NCBI GenBank assembly: GCA_004551485.1
Contig: SBLD01000010.1
Span: forward strand, 1-64,000
Origin: Billgrantia azerbaijanica
Lineage (GTDB): Bacteria; Pseudomonadota; Gammaproteobacteria; Pseudomonadales; Halomonadaceae
DNA: 64,000 bases
Direction of reading: 5' to 3'
How positions within the stretch are numbered: position 1 is the stretch's first letter; each line of letters begins with the position of its first letter. The notes under the pieces were generated by a model, which had not been told where the DNA came from, did no database searches, and saw only the letters and a program-made list of their open reading frames with translations. The translations under genes were made by a program, and so were the position numbers. Of this stretch, positions 1 to 7,500 are shown in pieces.

Positions 1-79
1 GTATGCGGTGCATCGGCAGGTCTTGAAAACCGGCGAGGGTTAACGCCCTCCCAGGGTTCGAATCCCTGTCCCTCCGCCA
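1..79 (+). tRNA. tRNA-Ser(UGA), 5' end cut by window
   Basis: This is the 3' part of a serine tRNA. The anticodon loop CTTGAAA carries TGA. It is followed by a long class II variable arm (GAGGG/CCCTC type) and a T arm with GTTCGAATC. The acceptor strand ends in discriminator G and an encoded CCA at 77-79. The acceptor 5' strand lies outside the window, so the gene is truncated only by the window edge. A tRNA-Ser upstream of the yccA-tus genes is also known in pseudomonads. Confidence 0.93.
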
Positions 80-94
80 CTCACCCCGATCCAG

Positions 95-134
95 AAAACG
101 CCCTGCCGTCTGCTTGAGGACAGTGGGGCGTTTT
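95..134 (+). terminator. Rho-independent terminator after tRNA-Ser
   Basis: AAAACGCCC at 95-103 is complementary to GGGCGTTTT at 126-134, giving a 9-bp stem ending in four T residues, directly downstream of the tRNA. The A-rich left arm means it could also work on the other strand. Confidence 0.7.
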
Positions 135-178
135 CGCGTGCGCGGGCGCAGCCGGGCAAAGCGTGCTAGGGTGGCGAT

Positions 179-640
179 ATGGCCGACACGCTATCTTCCC
201 CCGTTCGTCCCGTCGCCTCGGTGTCAGCCGCCGTGATGCGTCACGGACGGATCCTCATGGTGCGGCGCCGTAATCCGCCCAATGCCGGTTGCCTGGCGTT
301 GCCCGGCGGCAAGATCGAGCCGGGGGAGAGTCTCCAGGAGGCGGCCGTGCGCGAGCTGCGCGAGGAGACCGGCGTGGAGGCCGTACCGCGCGAGGTGATC
401 ACCGCCATCGACGTGCTGAGCCACGACGCACACGGCGAACTGCTCTCCCACTACGTGGTGATCGTGGTCCGCCTGGTGTGGCGCAGCGGCGTGGCCGCCG
501 CCGATGACGATGCCACGGAGGTCGTCTGGCTGGACCTGGAGGGCCTCGATGCTGCCGGAAACGATGTGTCTGGCACTGCCGCGGCCGTGGCGCGACGGGT
601 GCTTCGCGAGCATGTGGAAGAAGAAGCAGCGTTGAGATGA
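179..640 (+). CDS. Nudix (MutT-type) hydrolase
   Basis: Predicted hydrolase of a nucleoside diphosphate linked to another moiety. Residues 44-66 hold a complete Nudix box: G44, E50, R58-E59, E62-E63 and G65 fit the GX5EX7REUXEEXGU pattern, so Mg2+ binding and catalysis should be intact. The 153-residue length is normal for a single-domain Nudix enzyme. The N-terminal strand (SVSAAVMRHGRILMVRRR) is also typical of the fold. The substrate cannot be read from the sequence; damaged dNTPs, ADP-ribose and dihydroneopterin triphosphate are all possible. It stands alone between the tRNA terminator and yccA, on the same strand. Confidence 0.88.
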   Translation: MADTLSSPVRPVASVSAAVMRHGRILMVRRRNPPNAGCLALPGGKIEPGESLQEAAVRELREETGVEAVPREVITAIDVLSHDAHGELLSHYVVIVVRLVWRSGVAAADDDATEVVWLDLEGLDAAGNDVSGTAAAVARRVLREHVEEEAALR

Positions 641-732
641 GCCGGGACAAGGTCTTGCGTGGGGAACCGGGAGTGGGCATCCTTGGTCCACTGCGAGGTC
701 AACCTAGATCAAACACAGGGAGCTATGGACCA

Positions 733-1401
733 ATGGCCTATCAAGACACTCACGTGACACAGCGGACGTCGCGGGCGGTCAGTACCAACAAGGTGCTACG
801 CAATACCTATGGCCTGCTGGCCATGACGCTGCTGTTCTCCGCGGTGACGGCGGGCGCCGCCATGGCCCTGGGCGTCGAGCGGATGAACATCCTGGTCTTC
901 TTCATCGGTGCCTACGGCCTGATGTTCCTGGTGCACAAGACCGCCAACTCGGCATGGGGCCTGCTCGCCACTTTCGCCTTCACCGGGTTCATGGGCTTCA
1001 CCCTGGGGCCGATCCTCAGTGCCTACCTGGCCCTGCCCAATGGTGCGGCGCTGGTCATGAACGCCCTGGCCATGACGGGCCTGACCTTCGTCGGCCTCTC
1101 CGCGGTGGCCCTGGTGACCAAGAAGGACTTTGGCTTCCTGGCCAACTTCCTGGTGGCCGGCGCCATCGTGCTGGTCCTGGCCATGGTCGCCGGGCTGATC
1201 TTCCAGATCCCGTCGCTGATGCTGATGGTCTCCGCCGGCTTCGTGCTGTTCGCCTCCGCGACCATCCTCTTCCAGACCAGCGAGATCGTGCACCGCGCCG
1301 GCGAGACCAACTACATCCTGGCCACCATCACGCTCTACGTCTCCATCTACAACCTGTTCATCAGCCTGCTCTCGCTGCTCGGCATCATGAGCAACGAGTG
1401 A
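733..1401 (+). CDS. yccA: Bax inhibitor-1 family membrane protein (YccA-like)
   Basis: Inner-membrane protein of the BI-1/YccA family, 222 residues with about seven hydrophobic helices. Escherichia coli YccA is a substrate and modulator of the FtsH protease, and related proteins are calcium-leak channels. The start is ATG 733 because GGGAG at 718-722 sits 10 nt upstream. Reading can extend upstream to 637, but that stretch lacks family sequence. The gene precedes tusDCBE as in Pseudomonas, so the synteny supports the call. The exact function in this organism is unknown. Confidence 0.87.
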   Translation: MAYQDTHVTQRTSRAVSTNKVLRNTYGLLAMTLLFSAVTAGAAMALGVERMNILVFFIGAYGLMFLVHKTANSAWGLLATFAFTGFMGFTLGPILSAYLALPNGAALVMNALAMTGLTFVGLSAVALVTKKDFGFLANFLVAGAIVLVLAMVAGLIFQIPSLMLMVSAGFVLFASATILFQTSEIVHRAGETNYILATITLYVSIYNLFISLLSLLGIMSNE

Positions 1402-1424
1402 CACGGCCTGACCGAAGGACCGCC

Positions 1425-1446
1425 GGACCCCGCCAAGGCGGGGTCC
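1425..1446 (+). terminator. Hairpin between yccA and tusD
   Basis: GGACCCCGCC (1425-1434) pairs with GGCGGGGTCC (1437-1446), a 10-bp GC stem with an AA loop, 24 nt after the yccA stop. The following GCGCATTTG is a poor U-tract, so this may attenuate rather than fully end transcription before tusD. Confidence 0.55.
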
Positions 1447-1472
1447 GCGCATTTGAGGCACTCGATATCACC

Positions 1473-1865
1473 ATGCGCTACGCACTGCTCGTCCAGGGCG
1501 CCCCCTACAGCCAGCAGGCCTCGCATTCGGCGCTGCGCTTCGCCAGGGCCGTTGTGGCTCGCGGGCATACGCTCTCCAGCGTCTTCTTCTACCACGACGG
1601 CGTCTACAACGCCGCGCGTCTCGCTGCACCGCCCCAGGACGAGCCACACCTGCCGGACGCCTGGTGCGAGCTGCATGCACAGCACGGCACCATGCTGCTG
1701 GTGTGCATCGCCTCCGCGCTGCGCCGTGGCCTGCTCGACGAGCGGGAGGCGGCGCGCCACGGCAAGAGCGGACACAGCCTGGAGCCCCCCTTCGAGCTGA
1801 CCGGGCTCGGGCAACTGATCGACTTGGGCCAGGCCTGCGATCGCCTGGTGACGTTTTCACCCTGA
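1473..1865 (+). CDS. tusD: TusD, sulfurtransferase subunit of the TusBCD complex
   Basis: DsrE-family subunit of TusBCD, which receives persulfide sulfur from TusA and passes it to TusE for MnmA-dependent 2-thiolation of tRNA wobble uridine. The protein is 130 residues and keeps Cys78 in the motif LLVCIASALRRG, the sulfur-carrying cysteine of the family. The start is ATG 1473, giving the normal family length. First gene of the run tusD-tusC-tusB-tusE, spaced 10, 36 and -1 nt, which implies one transcript. Confidence 0.93.
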   Translation: MRYALLVQGAPYSQQASHSALRFARAVVARGHTLSSVFFYHDGVYNAARLAAPPQDEPHLPDAWCELHAQHGTMLLVCIASALRRGLLDEREAARHGKSGHSLEPPFELTGLGQLIDLGQACDRLVTFSP

Positions 1866-1875
1866 GGAGAGCCCC

Positions 1876-2253
1876 ATGGAGTCGCAAGACGCGCCGCGGG
1901 GTGACCTCCTGGTCATCCTGCGCCACCCTCCCCACGGCACCAGCTGGCTGCGCGACGGCCTCGATGCCGCCTTGGTCGCCGCGGCCTTCGGGCAGTCCGT
2001 CAGCCTGTTGTTCCAGGGCGACGGCGTTCTGGCGCTGCACCCGGGGCAGGGCAGCGGGGCGCTGGGCCAGAAGGGCACGGCCGCGACGCTCGAGATGCTC
2101 GGCATGTATGATATCGAGGCGCTGTTCGTCGATGCCGACGCCCTGGCACGGCTGGAGCTGGCAGCCGACGCACTGATGCTGTCCGCCGAGCCCGTCGATG
2201 CCACGCGCACGGCGGCAATGATCGCCGCACACCGGCTGGTGCTGGTCTTCTGA
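1876..2253 (+). CDS. tusC: TusC, TusBCD complex subunit
   Basis: 125-residue DsrF-like protein. It has no conserved cysteine, as expected for the structural TusC subunit. Motifs such as LRHPPHGTSWLRDGLDAAL and FVDADAL are typical of the family. AGGAGA lies just upstream of ATG 1876. It should form the cytosolic TusB2C2D2 hexamer with its neighbours. Confidence 0.9.
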   Translation: MESQDAPRGDLLVILRHPPHGTSWLRDGLDAALVAAAFGQSVSLLFQGDGVLALHPGQGSGALGQKGTAATLEMLGMYDIEALFVDADALARLELAADALMLSAEPVDATRTAAMIAAHRLVLVF

Positions 2254-2289
2254 GACCGGCCCGAGAGATCGCAACCGCGAGAACCCTTG

Positions 2290-2580
2290 ATGATCCTGCA
2301 CATACTCAATCGCGCCCCCGGCACCAGCCTGGTCTACCGAGACGCGCTGGCCGGCATGGGGCCGGAAGATCGACTGCTGCTGATCGAGGACGGCGTGCTG
2401 GGCGCGCTACCCGCGCAGGTCCGCCACTTCACGCCGGTCCTCGACCGCCTGTTCGCGCTGCGCGAGGACCTGGCCGCGCGCGGCCTGGAGGGGCACTGCG
2501 ACGCAACCGTGCAGGTCGTGGACGTGGACGGTTTCGTCGAGTTGACGGAGGAGGCGGACAAGACGGTGAGCTGGTTCTGA
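2290..2580 (+). CDS. tusB: TusB, TusBCD complex subunit
   Basis: 96-residue DsrH-like subunit beginning MILHILNRAPG. The family usually starts with a short MLH(I/T)(L/V) strand, so ATG 2290 is preferred over the TTG at 2287. The stop overlaps the tusE start by one base (TGATG), which suggests translational coupling. TusB completes the hexamer that relays sulfur to TusE. Confidence 0.9.
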   Translation: MILHILNRAPGTSLVYRDALAGMGPEDRLLLIEDGVLGALPAQVRHFTPVLDRLFALREDLAARGLEGHCDATVQVVDVDGFVELTEEADKTVSWF

Positions 2581-2933
2581 TGGCATCCACGGAGATACAC
2601 CGCTACCTGAGGGTGGGCGAGCGCCGAATCGCCCTCGACCCCGAGGGTTACCTGGTCGACCTCGACGACTGGGCCCCCGAAGTGGCGACGGCCCTGGCGG
2701 CCGAGGAGGGGCGCACGCTCAGCGACGAGCACTGGGAGATCATCACGGTGCTGCGCGACTTCTACGCGCGCTTCGAGATGGCCCCGGCCATGCGCCCCCT
2801 GGTCAAGGCCGTCGGCCAGGCGCTGGGCCCCGACAAGGGGCGCTCGCTGCATCTCATGAAACTCTTCCCCGACAGCCCCGCCAAGGTGGCCGCGCGACTG
2901 GCCGGGCTGCCCAAGCCGGCCAACTGCCTGTGA
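2580..2933 (+). CDS. tusE: TusE/DsrC-family sulfur carrier
   Basis: 117-residue DsrC-family protein that accepts persulfide from TusD and presents it to MnmA for s2U34 tRNA modification. The penultimate residue Cys116, in the C-terminal PKPANCL tail, is the universally conserved sulfur-carrying cysteine. The second DsrC cysteine about ten residues earlier is absent, which fits TusE rather than a dissimilatory DsrC. It is translationally coupled to tusB. Confidence 0.93.
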   Translation: MASTEIHRYLRVGERRIALDPEGYLVDLDDWAPEVATALAAEEGRTLSDEHWEIITVLRDFYARFEMAPAMRPLVKAVGQALGPDKGRSLHLMKLFPDSPAKVAARLAGLPKPANCL

Positions 2934-2964
2934 ACGCCCGGCACCCCGCGCGGAAGGTCGACGC

Positions 2965-3531
2965 GTGAACTTTCTCGCCCATGCCTGGCTGGCCCGCGGC
3001 GGCAGCGACGACTTCCTCTACGGCAACCTGATCGCCGATGGCGTGAAGGGCCGCGACCTCTCCGCCTGGCCCGCCGCCGTGGCCCTCGGCATTCGCCACC
3101 ACCGCCGCGTGGACGCCTACGTGGACCGCCACCCCCTGGTAGCCGAGGCCCGCCAGCGGGCGCCGCGCGAGCTGCGACGCTTCGCCGGCATCGCCCTCGA
3201 CCTCATGTGGGATCACTTCGTCGCCGAGGCGCTGTGGCGTGACGAGCTCGAGACACCGCTGATCCCGCGCTGCTACCGGCTGCTCGCCGCGCGCCCCGCC
3301 CCGGCCCGCCTGGCGGGCATGATGCCGCTGCTCGTGGAGCAGGACTGGCTGCGCCGCTACCGCGACTTTGCCTTCACCTGCCGGGCGATCGACGGTATCG
3401 GCCGACGCCTGTCGGGGGCCAACCGCCTGGCCCCGCTGATTCCCTGGCTAAGCGAAGACTATGACCGGTTGCGCGCCGATTTCAAGCGCCTGTGGCCGGA
3501 ACTCGAGGCGGCGCTCGGCGACGAGTCCTGA
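2965..3531 (+). CDS. acpH: Acyl carrier protein phosphodiesterase
   Basis: AcpH-family (DUF479) enzyme that removes the 4'-phosphopantetheine arm from holo-ACP. The N-terminus MNFLAHAWLARG, the GNLIADGVKG segment, the HHRRVDAYVD metal-site region and the LDLMWDHFVA motif place it in the HD-like superfamily group of AcpH. Length is 188 residues against about 193 in E. coli. The start is GTG 2965, preceded by GGAAGG. It follows tusE by 31 nt on the same strand and may be cotranscribed. It converges on moeA with an 18-nt gap and no obvious terminator. Confidence 0.87.
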   Translation: MNFLAHAWLARGGSDDFLYGNLIADGVKGRDLSAWPAAVALGIRHHRRVDAYVDRHPLVAEARQRAPRELRRFAGIALDLMWDHFVAEALWRDELETPLIPRCYRLLAARPAPARLAGMMPLLVEQDWLRRYRDFAFTCRAIDGIGRRLSGANRLAPLIPWLSEDYDRLRADFKRLWPELEAALGDES

Positions 3532-3549
3532 CACGGGAGCCAAGCGTCT

Positions 3550-4758
3550 TTAAAGCAGCTGCAGCCACAGGCAGCGCACCCGCTCGCCTTCGCGGACCCG
3601 GCCATGTTCGGGGATCACGGCCAGAGCGTCGGCCTCGATGCAGGAGGCGAGCACCGCGGAATTCTGGTCGCGGAAGGCGTGCGCCACGATCCCGTCGTCG
3701 TCGAACGCCAGCCGCACACGCATGAAGTGGCGGCGCGGCCCCGTCTCGGCGGCGAAGGTCGCCCGCGCCGAGATTTCCGGCAGTCGAGCGAGTCGCGGGC
3801 AATCGAGCAACGCTCCCACCAGCGGTCGCAGGAACAGCCAGGCGCCCACGAAGCTGGACACCGGATTGCCGGGCAGGCCCACGAAGCGTGCCTCGCCGCC
3901 GGCCTCGCGACGCAGCCGGCCCAGGGCCAGCGGCTTGCCGGGACGCATGGCCAGTCGCCACAGGTCGAGCCGGCCCAACGCCTCCACGGCCGGCCTGACA
4001 TGATCCTCCTCGCCCACGCTGACACCGCCCGTGGTGACCACCACGTCGGCGGCCTCGGCGGCCTCACCGAGCAGGCGCCGCGTCGCCTCGGCGCTGTCGG
4101 GCACGGCGGCCGTCATCACCACCTCGGCACCGAAGCGCGCAAGCAGCCGCTCGAGCATGGGTCGGTTGGAATTGTAGATCTGCCCCGGGCCCAGCGGCTG
4201 GCCGGGGGCGACGATTTCGTCGCCCGTGGAGAGCAGCGCCACCCGCGGCCGGCGGCGTACCGTCACGGCGGTGATGCCCTGGCCGGCCAGGTGGCCGAGC
4301 GCCGCCGCTTCCAGCCACTGGCCGGCGCCCAGCAGCGGCGTGCCCGCCGTCACGTCGCGGCCGCGGCGTCGCACGTTGTTGCCGGCCGGCATGTCCGCCG
4401 GCACGGCCACGCCCTCCGGCGTGACGGTGACCGCCTCCTGCATCACCACACAGTCCGCCCCCGGCGGGATCTCGCCGCCGGTGAAAATGCGCGCGCACCG
4501 GCCGCGGGGCAGGGGCGTGGCCGGTGCGCCGGCGGCGATGCGCTGGGCCACCGGCAGGACCCGGCCGGCATCCGCGTGGTGCAGGGCGTAGCCATCCATC
4601 GCACTGTTGTCGAAGGGCGGCACGTCGAGCGTGGCCGGCACCGCCTCGGCCAGCACCCGGCCGGCGGCGGCCTCGCAGACGATGCGCTCGGCCTCGAGCG
4701 GCAAGACGCCTTCCAGCAACGCGGCCAGGGCCGCTTCCACCGGCATCAACTCAGCCAT
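3550..4758 (-). CDS. moeA: Molybdopterin molybdotransferase MoeA
   Basis: 402-residue MoeA, which inserts molybdate into adenylylated molybdopterin to finish Moco synthesis. The order is the N-terminal MoeA domain ([10 protein letters not shown] near residue 60), the MoCF-binding domain ([13 protein letters not shown]) and a C-terminal domain after [12 protein letters not shown]. The start is ATG 4758, with GAGGA seven nt upstream. It lies directly after moaB, and both serve the formate dehydrogenase next door. The region before its start is a duplicated copy of the moaB end; see the small ORF at 4751-4843. Confidence 0.95.
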   Translation of the reverse strand: MAELMPVEAALAALLEGVLPLEAERIVCEAAAGRVLAEAVPATLDVPPFDNSAMDGYALHHADAGRVLPVAQRIAAGAPATPLPRGRCARIFTGGEIPPGADCVVMQEAVTVTPEGVAVPADMPAGNNVRRRGRDVTAGTPLLGAGQWLEAAALGHLAGQGITAVTVRRRPRVALLSTGDEIVAPGQPLGPGQIYNSNRPMLERLLARFGAEVVMTAAVPDSAEATRRLLGEAAEAADVVVTTGGVSVGEEDHVRPAVEALGRLDLWRLAMRPGKPLALGRLRREAGGEARFVGLPGNPVSSFVGAWLFLRPLVGALLDCPRLARLPEISARATFAAETGPRRHFMRVRLAFDDDGIVAHAFRDQNSAVLASCIEADALAVIPEHGRVREGERVRCLWLQLL

Positions 4759-4843
4759 GCTGTCCTCGCTTCGGGATGGCCAGATTGGCCTGGGGTGATG
4801 GGGAGTGGCACGGCTTGTGCCGGCTGTCGACTCGCTCAGCCAT
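4751..4843 (-). CDS. 30-codon relay ORF made by duplication of the moaB/moeA junction
   Basis: A short reading frame runs from ATG 4843 to TGA 4751. Its start overlaps the moaB stop by 8 nt (ATGGCTGA), and its stop overlaps the moeA start by the same 8 nt. The encoded peptide begins MAER, contains DSRHKPC and ends [12 protein letters not shown]. It therefore mimics the MoaB C-terminus (DSRHKPC, then [12 protein letters not shown]) after a MoeA-like MAE start. I infer a tandem duplication of an ancestral moaB/moeA overlap. Translation is plausible by reinitiation and would couple moaB to moeA. No peptide function is claimed, and it could be neutral. Confidence 0.5.
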   Translation of the reverse strand: MAERVDSRHKPCHSPSPQANLAIPKRGQHG

Positions 4844-4910
4844 GCTGCCCTCGCTCCGGGATGACCAGGTTGGCAAAGTTGCACGGCTTGTGCCGGCTGT
4901 CGAGCTGCTC
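4751..4910. repeat. Imperfect tandem duplication at the moaB-moeA junction
   Basis: Unit 1 is 4751-4835 (85 nt) and unit 2 is 4836-4910 (75 nt). The first 39 nt match with four substitutions, and a 23-nt block starting gcacggcttg is identical. The middle differs, with about ten extra nt in unit 1. Unit 2 is the genuine moaB 3' end; unit 1 carries the functional moeA start. Confidence 0.85.
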
Positions 4911-5357
4911 GGCGAGCAGGCCGTCCCAGGCCGTGCGGCAGGCGCCGCTGGAGCCGGGCAGGCAGAACACCACGGTGGCGTTGGCCAGCCCCCCGAGGCA
5001 GCGGCTCTGGATGGTGGAGCTGCCGATCTCGGCGAAGGAGAGCTGGCGGAACTGCTCGCCGAAGCCCTCGATGCGCTTGTCGAGCAGCACCGACACCGCC
5101 TCGGGCGTGGAGTCGCGGCCGGTGAAGCCCGTGCCGCCGGTGGTGAGGATCACCTGGATCGCCGGATCGGCGATCCAGGCGGACACCGCGGCGCGGATGC
5201 GGTAGACGTCGTCGATGACGATGCGCCGTTCGGCCAGGCGGTGTCCCGCGGCGGTCAGCCGCTCGGCGAGCAGGGCACCGCTGCGGTCGGTAGTCTCGTC
5301 ACGGGTGTCGGAGATGGTCAGCACCGCTATGGAGAGGGGGATCATCGCCTCGTTCAT
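4836..5357 (-). CDS. moaB: Molybdenum cofactor biosynthesis protein MoaB
   Basis: 173-residue MoCF-domain protein of the MoaB/MogA family. MogA adenylylates molybdopterin; E. coli MoaB is related but less well defined. Seen here are [11 protein letters not shown], the molybdopterin-binding [11 protein letters not shown] loop and the [11 protein letters not shown] loop. The start is ATG 5357, overlapping the stop of the DUF1244 gene by 4 nt (ATGA). Another Met lies four codons in. The gene order DUF1244-moaB-moeA suggests one minus-strand transcript providing Moco to FdhA. Confidence 0.93.
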   Translation of the reverse strand: MNEAMIPLSIAVLTISDTRDETTDRSGALLAERLTAAGHRLAERRIVIDDVYRIRAAVSAWIADPAIQVILTTGGTGFTGRDSTPEAVSVLLDKRIEGFGEQFRQLSFAEIGSSTIQSRCLGGLANATVVFCLPGSSGACRTAWDGLLAEQLDSRHKPCNFANLVIPERGQHG

Positions 5358-5677
5358 GCGTCGCCGCTCTCCTGCTTGCGGGCCTGGCGCGCCGCGAAGG
5401 CGGCCTGCTGCTCCGGGGTGGCTTCCGCCTGGTACTTCGCCTTCCACTCCGCGTAGGGCATGCCGTAGACGTATTCCCGGGCGCTCTCGTAGTCGAGCTC
5501 GGCGCCGCGCTCCTTGGCGGCGGCCACCAGCCACTTGGAGAGGCAGTTGCGGCAGAAGTCGGCCAGGATCATCAGGTCGATGTTCTGCACCTCCTTGTGG
5601 TCATCGAGGTGCGTGAGCAGGCGGCGGAAGGCGGCGGCCTCCAGCTCGGTGCGTGTCGTTTCGTCAAGGTGTTTCAT
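5354..5677 (-). CDS. DUF1244 domain protein
   Basis: 107-residue soluble protein of the DUF1244 family. The conserved core is the N-terminal KHLDE, the NIDLMILADFCRNCLSKWL helix with an FCRNCL cysteine pair, and YGMPYAEWKAKY. The function is not established; the CxxC might bind metal or be redox-active. ATG 5677 follows GGAAGAGACC. Its stop overlaps the moaB start by 4 nt, so it is probably first in a DUF1244-moaB-moeA operon. Confidence 0.8.
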   Translation of the reverse strand: MKHLDETTRTELEAAAFRRLLTHLDDHKEVQNIDLMILADFCRNCLSKWLVAAAKERGAELDYESAREYVYGMPYAEWKAKYQAEATPEQQAAFAARQARKQESGDA

Positions 5678-5728
5678 GGTCTCTTCCGCGTTCCAGTGGT
5701 GGGGTATTTTTCCGCCAGCATAACAAAA

Positions 5729-5754
5729 GACACCGCCCGTGGGCGGGCGGTGTC
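5729..5754 (-). terminator. Terminator of the formate dehydrogenase operon
   Basis: An 11-bp stem (GACACCGCCCG 5729-5739 with CGGGCGGTGTC 5744-5754) and a 4-nt loop is followed on the minus strand by TTTTGTTA. A second perfect 9-bp stem (GCGATCGGG 5759-5767 with CCCGATCGC 5776-5784) precedes it and covers the fdhC stop codon, so two hairpins lie in tandem. Confidence 0.88.
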
Positions 5755-5771
5755 GGTCGCGATCGGGCACC

Positions 5772-6830
5772 TCATCCCGATCGCGGTGAGGGGGCACGGC
5801 CCGGCGCCTCGGGGCCATCGTCGGAGAGCTCCCGTTCCTCGATGGCCTCGCCCTTCACCTCCTCGTACCAGAGGTTGTGATGGTCCTTGGCCCAGGTCTC
5901 GTCCACGTAGCCGCTGGTCATGCCCTCCAGCGACCCCTCGGAGCCGATGGTACCGATGTAGATGTGGCCGAGCGCCACGGCGGTCAGCCCCAGGGCAGCC
6001 ACGGCGTGGACGAGATTGGCCCACTGCATGGTGTCGCGGCTCTGTGCGAAGTTGGGGAAGTCGAGCACCAGGCCGCTGGCGATGACCACCAGGCCCACCG
6101 TGGCCAGCAGCCAGAACCAGGCCTTCTCGCCACCGTTGGCGAAGCCGGCGTCGGGATGCCCCTTGCCGACCAGCCCGCCGCCCTGGCGGAACCAGGCGAA
6201 GTCGTGGCGCTTGGGCAAGTTGTGCTTGAGCAGGCGCAGCAACAGCACGACCAGCAGGAGGCCGAACAGCGGCCCCAGGTAGTTGTGCAGCAGCTTGGTG
6301 GTCGACATCAGTCCCGCCCAGGCCGCATCGCCGAACAGCGGCCGGAAGACGTGCTTGCCGTAGAGCAGGGTGAGTCCCGACAGCGCCAGCACGATGAACA
6401 GGGTGGCCACCGTCCAGTGCAGCGAACGCACCACCAGCGGCCAGCGCAGCAGCTTGCGGCCAGTGCGCGGGCCACTCAGCTCCTTGCGCCCGACGATCAG
6501 GTAGAAGAGCACGATCACCGCCAGCATGCCGCCCACGGCGATCAGCCCGAAGGGCGAAATCCAGCGGTCTCGCCACTGTCGCCAGGTTTCCCCGCTGGCA
6601 TTGATCAGGTTGTAGTCACTGTTCGCTCGCGAGTCGCGGAAGTTGGGGCCGGTCTCGCCGCTGCGCACCTGGCGCCAGGTGTCGGCATCCAGCGCCGGTA
6701 CGGCGGTGGCGGCCTCGCCCTCGGGGTCCGCCTGGGCCAGGGCGGCGCCCGCCAGGCCCAGGCCCAGGAGCACCAGCAGTGCGAGCAACAGGCCCCGCCA
6801 GGCCCTGTGCCATTGCATCATTGTCTTCAT
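5772..6830 (-). CDS. fdhC: Formate dehydrogenase gamma subunit, cytochrome b556
   Basis: Membrane anchor that carries electrons from FdhB to quinone through two hemes b. The 352-residue protein starts with a signal-like hydrophobic stretch (residues 9-32), then a periplasmic segment. Four membrane helices of the Ni,Fe-hydrogenase/FDH cytochrome b fold follow, including FGLIAVGGMLAVIVLFYLIV, with histidine ligands in RSLHWTVA and LGHIYIGT. The N-terminal extension is longer than in E. coli FdnI and resembles epsilonproteobacterial FdhC. A charged C-terminal tail follows. Last gene of the fdh operon, 9 nt after fdhB. Confidence 0.92.
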   Translation of the reverse strand: MKTMMQWHRAWRGLLLALLVLLGLGLAGAALAQADPEGEAATAVPALDADTWRQVRSGETGPNFRDSRANSDYNLINASGETWRQWRDRWISPFGLIAVGGMLAVIVLFYLIVGRKELSGPRTGRKLLRWPLVVRSLHWTVATLFIVLALSGLTLLYGKHVFRPLFGDAAWAGLMSTTKLLHNYLGPLFGLLLVVLLLRLLKHNLPKRHDFAWFRQGGGLVGKGHPDAGFANGGEKAWFWLLATVGLVVIASGLVLDFPNFAQSRDTMQWANLVHAVAALGLTAVALGHIYIGTIGSEGSLEGMTSGYVDETWAKDHHNLWYEEVKGEAIEERELSDDGPEAPGRAPSPRSG

Positions 6831-6839
6831 GGTGCCTCC

Positions 6840-7490
6840 TCAGCCCTGACGTGCGGCGTCATAGGCCAGGCCATCGGCATCCGACAGGTCGCGCCCCTGG
6901 CGGGCACGCTCCTGCTCGCGGCGCGGGTTGCCGGACCAGCCGCCGTCACGGTGGCCGCGCTGCACCACACGCTGGCGGAAGATGTCGGCTACCTCCTGGG
7001 CATCTCCGGCGAGCAGCGCCTTGGTGGAACACATCTCGGCACACAGCGGCAGCTTGCCCTCGGCGATGCGGTTGGCGCCGTACTTCTGGTACTCCTCCTC
7101 CTTGGTCTCGGCCGGCCCCCCGGCGCAGAAGGTGCACTTGTCCATCTTGCCGCGCTCGCCGAAGGCGCTCTGTCGGGGAAACTGCGGCGCCCCGAACGGG
7201 CAGGCGTAAAGGCAGTAGCCGCAGCCGATGCACAGGTCCTTGTCGTGCAGCACGATCCCGTCGTCGCGCTGGAAGAGGGTCTCGGTGGGGCAGACGGCGA
7301 TGCAGGGCGCGTCGTCACAGTGCATGCACGCCACCGAGATCGACACCTCGGAGGGTTCGCCGTCATTGAGGGTCACCACGCGGCGTCGCTGGACACCCCA
7401 CTCCACGTCGTTGGCGTTCTTGCAGGCGGTGACGCAGCCGTTGCACTCGATGCAGCGCTCGGCGTCGCACATGAATTTCATCGTGGCCAT
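6840..7490 (-). CDS. fdhB: Formate dehydrogenase beta subunit, 4 x [4Fe-4S] ferredoxin
   Basis: 216-residue iron-sulfur subunit that wires FdhA to the cytochrome b subunit. Cysteine groups are CIECNGCVTAC, CMHCDDAPCIAVCP, CIGCGYCLYACP and CTFC with later cysteines (LCAEMC), enough for four [4Fe-4S] clusters. Unlike E. coli FdnH, it has no C-terminal membrane helix, so it should be held to the membrane by FdhC alone. It lacks its own signal peptide and is expected to cross the membrane with the Tat-tagged FdhA. Spacing to fdhA is 10 nt. Confidence 0.93.
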   Translation of the reverse strand: MATMKFMCDAERCIECNGCVTACKNANDVEWGVQRRRVVTLNDGEPSEVSISVACMHCDDAPCIAVCPTETLFQRDDGIVLHDKDLCIGCGYCLYACPFGAPQFPRQSAFGERGKMDKCTFCAGGPAETKEEEYQKYGANRIAEGKLPLCAEMCSTKALLAGDAQEVADIFRQRVVQRGHRDGGWSGNPRREQERARQGRDLSDADGLAYDAARQG

Positions 7491-7500
7491 GGTGGTCTCC

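Noticed and set aside
4759-4884. Longer MoeA starting at 4884
   Set aside because: The upstream 42 codons come from the duplicated moaB end in another frame and show no MoeA similarity; ATG 4758 has the ribosome site.
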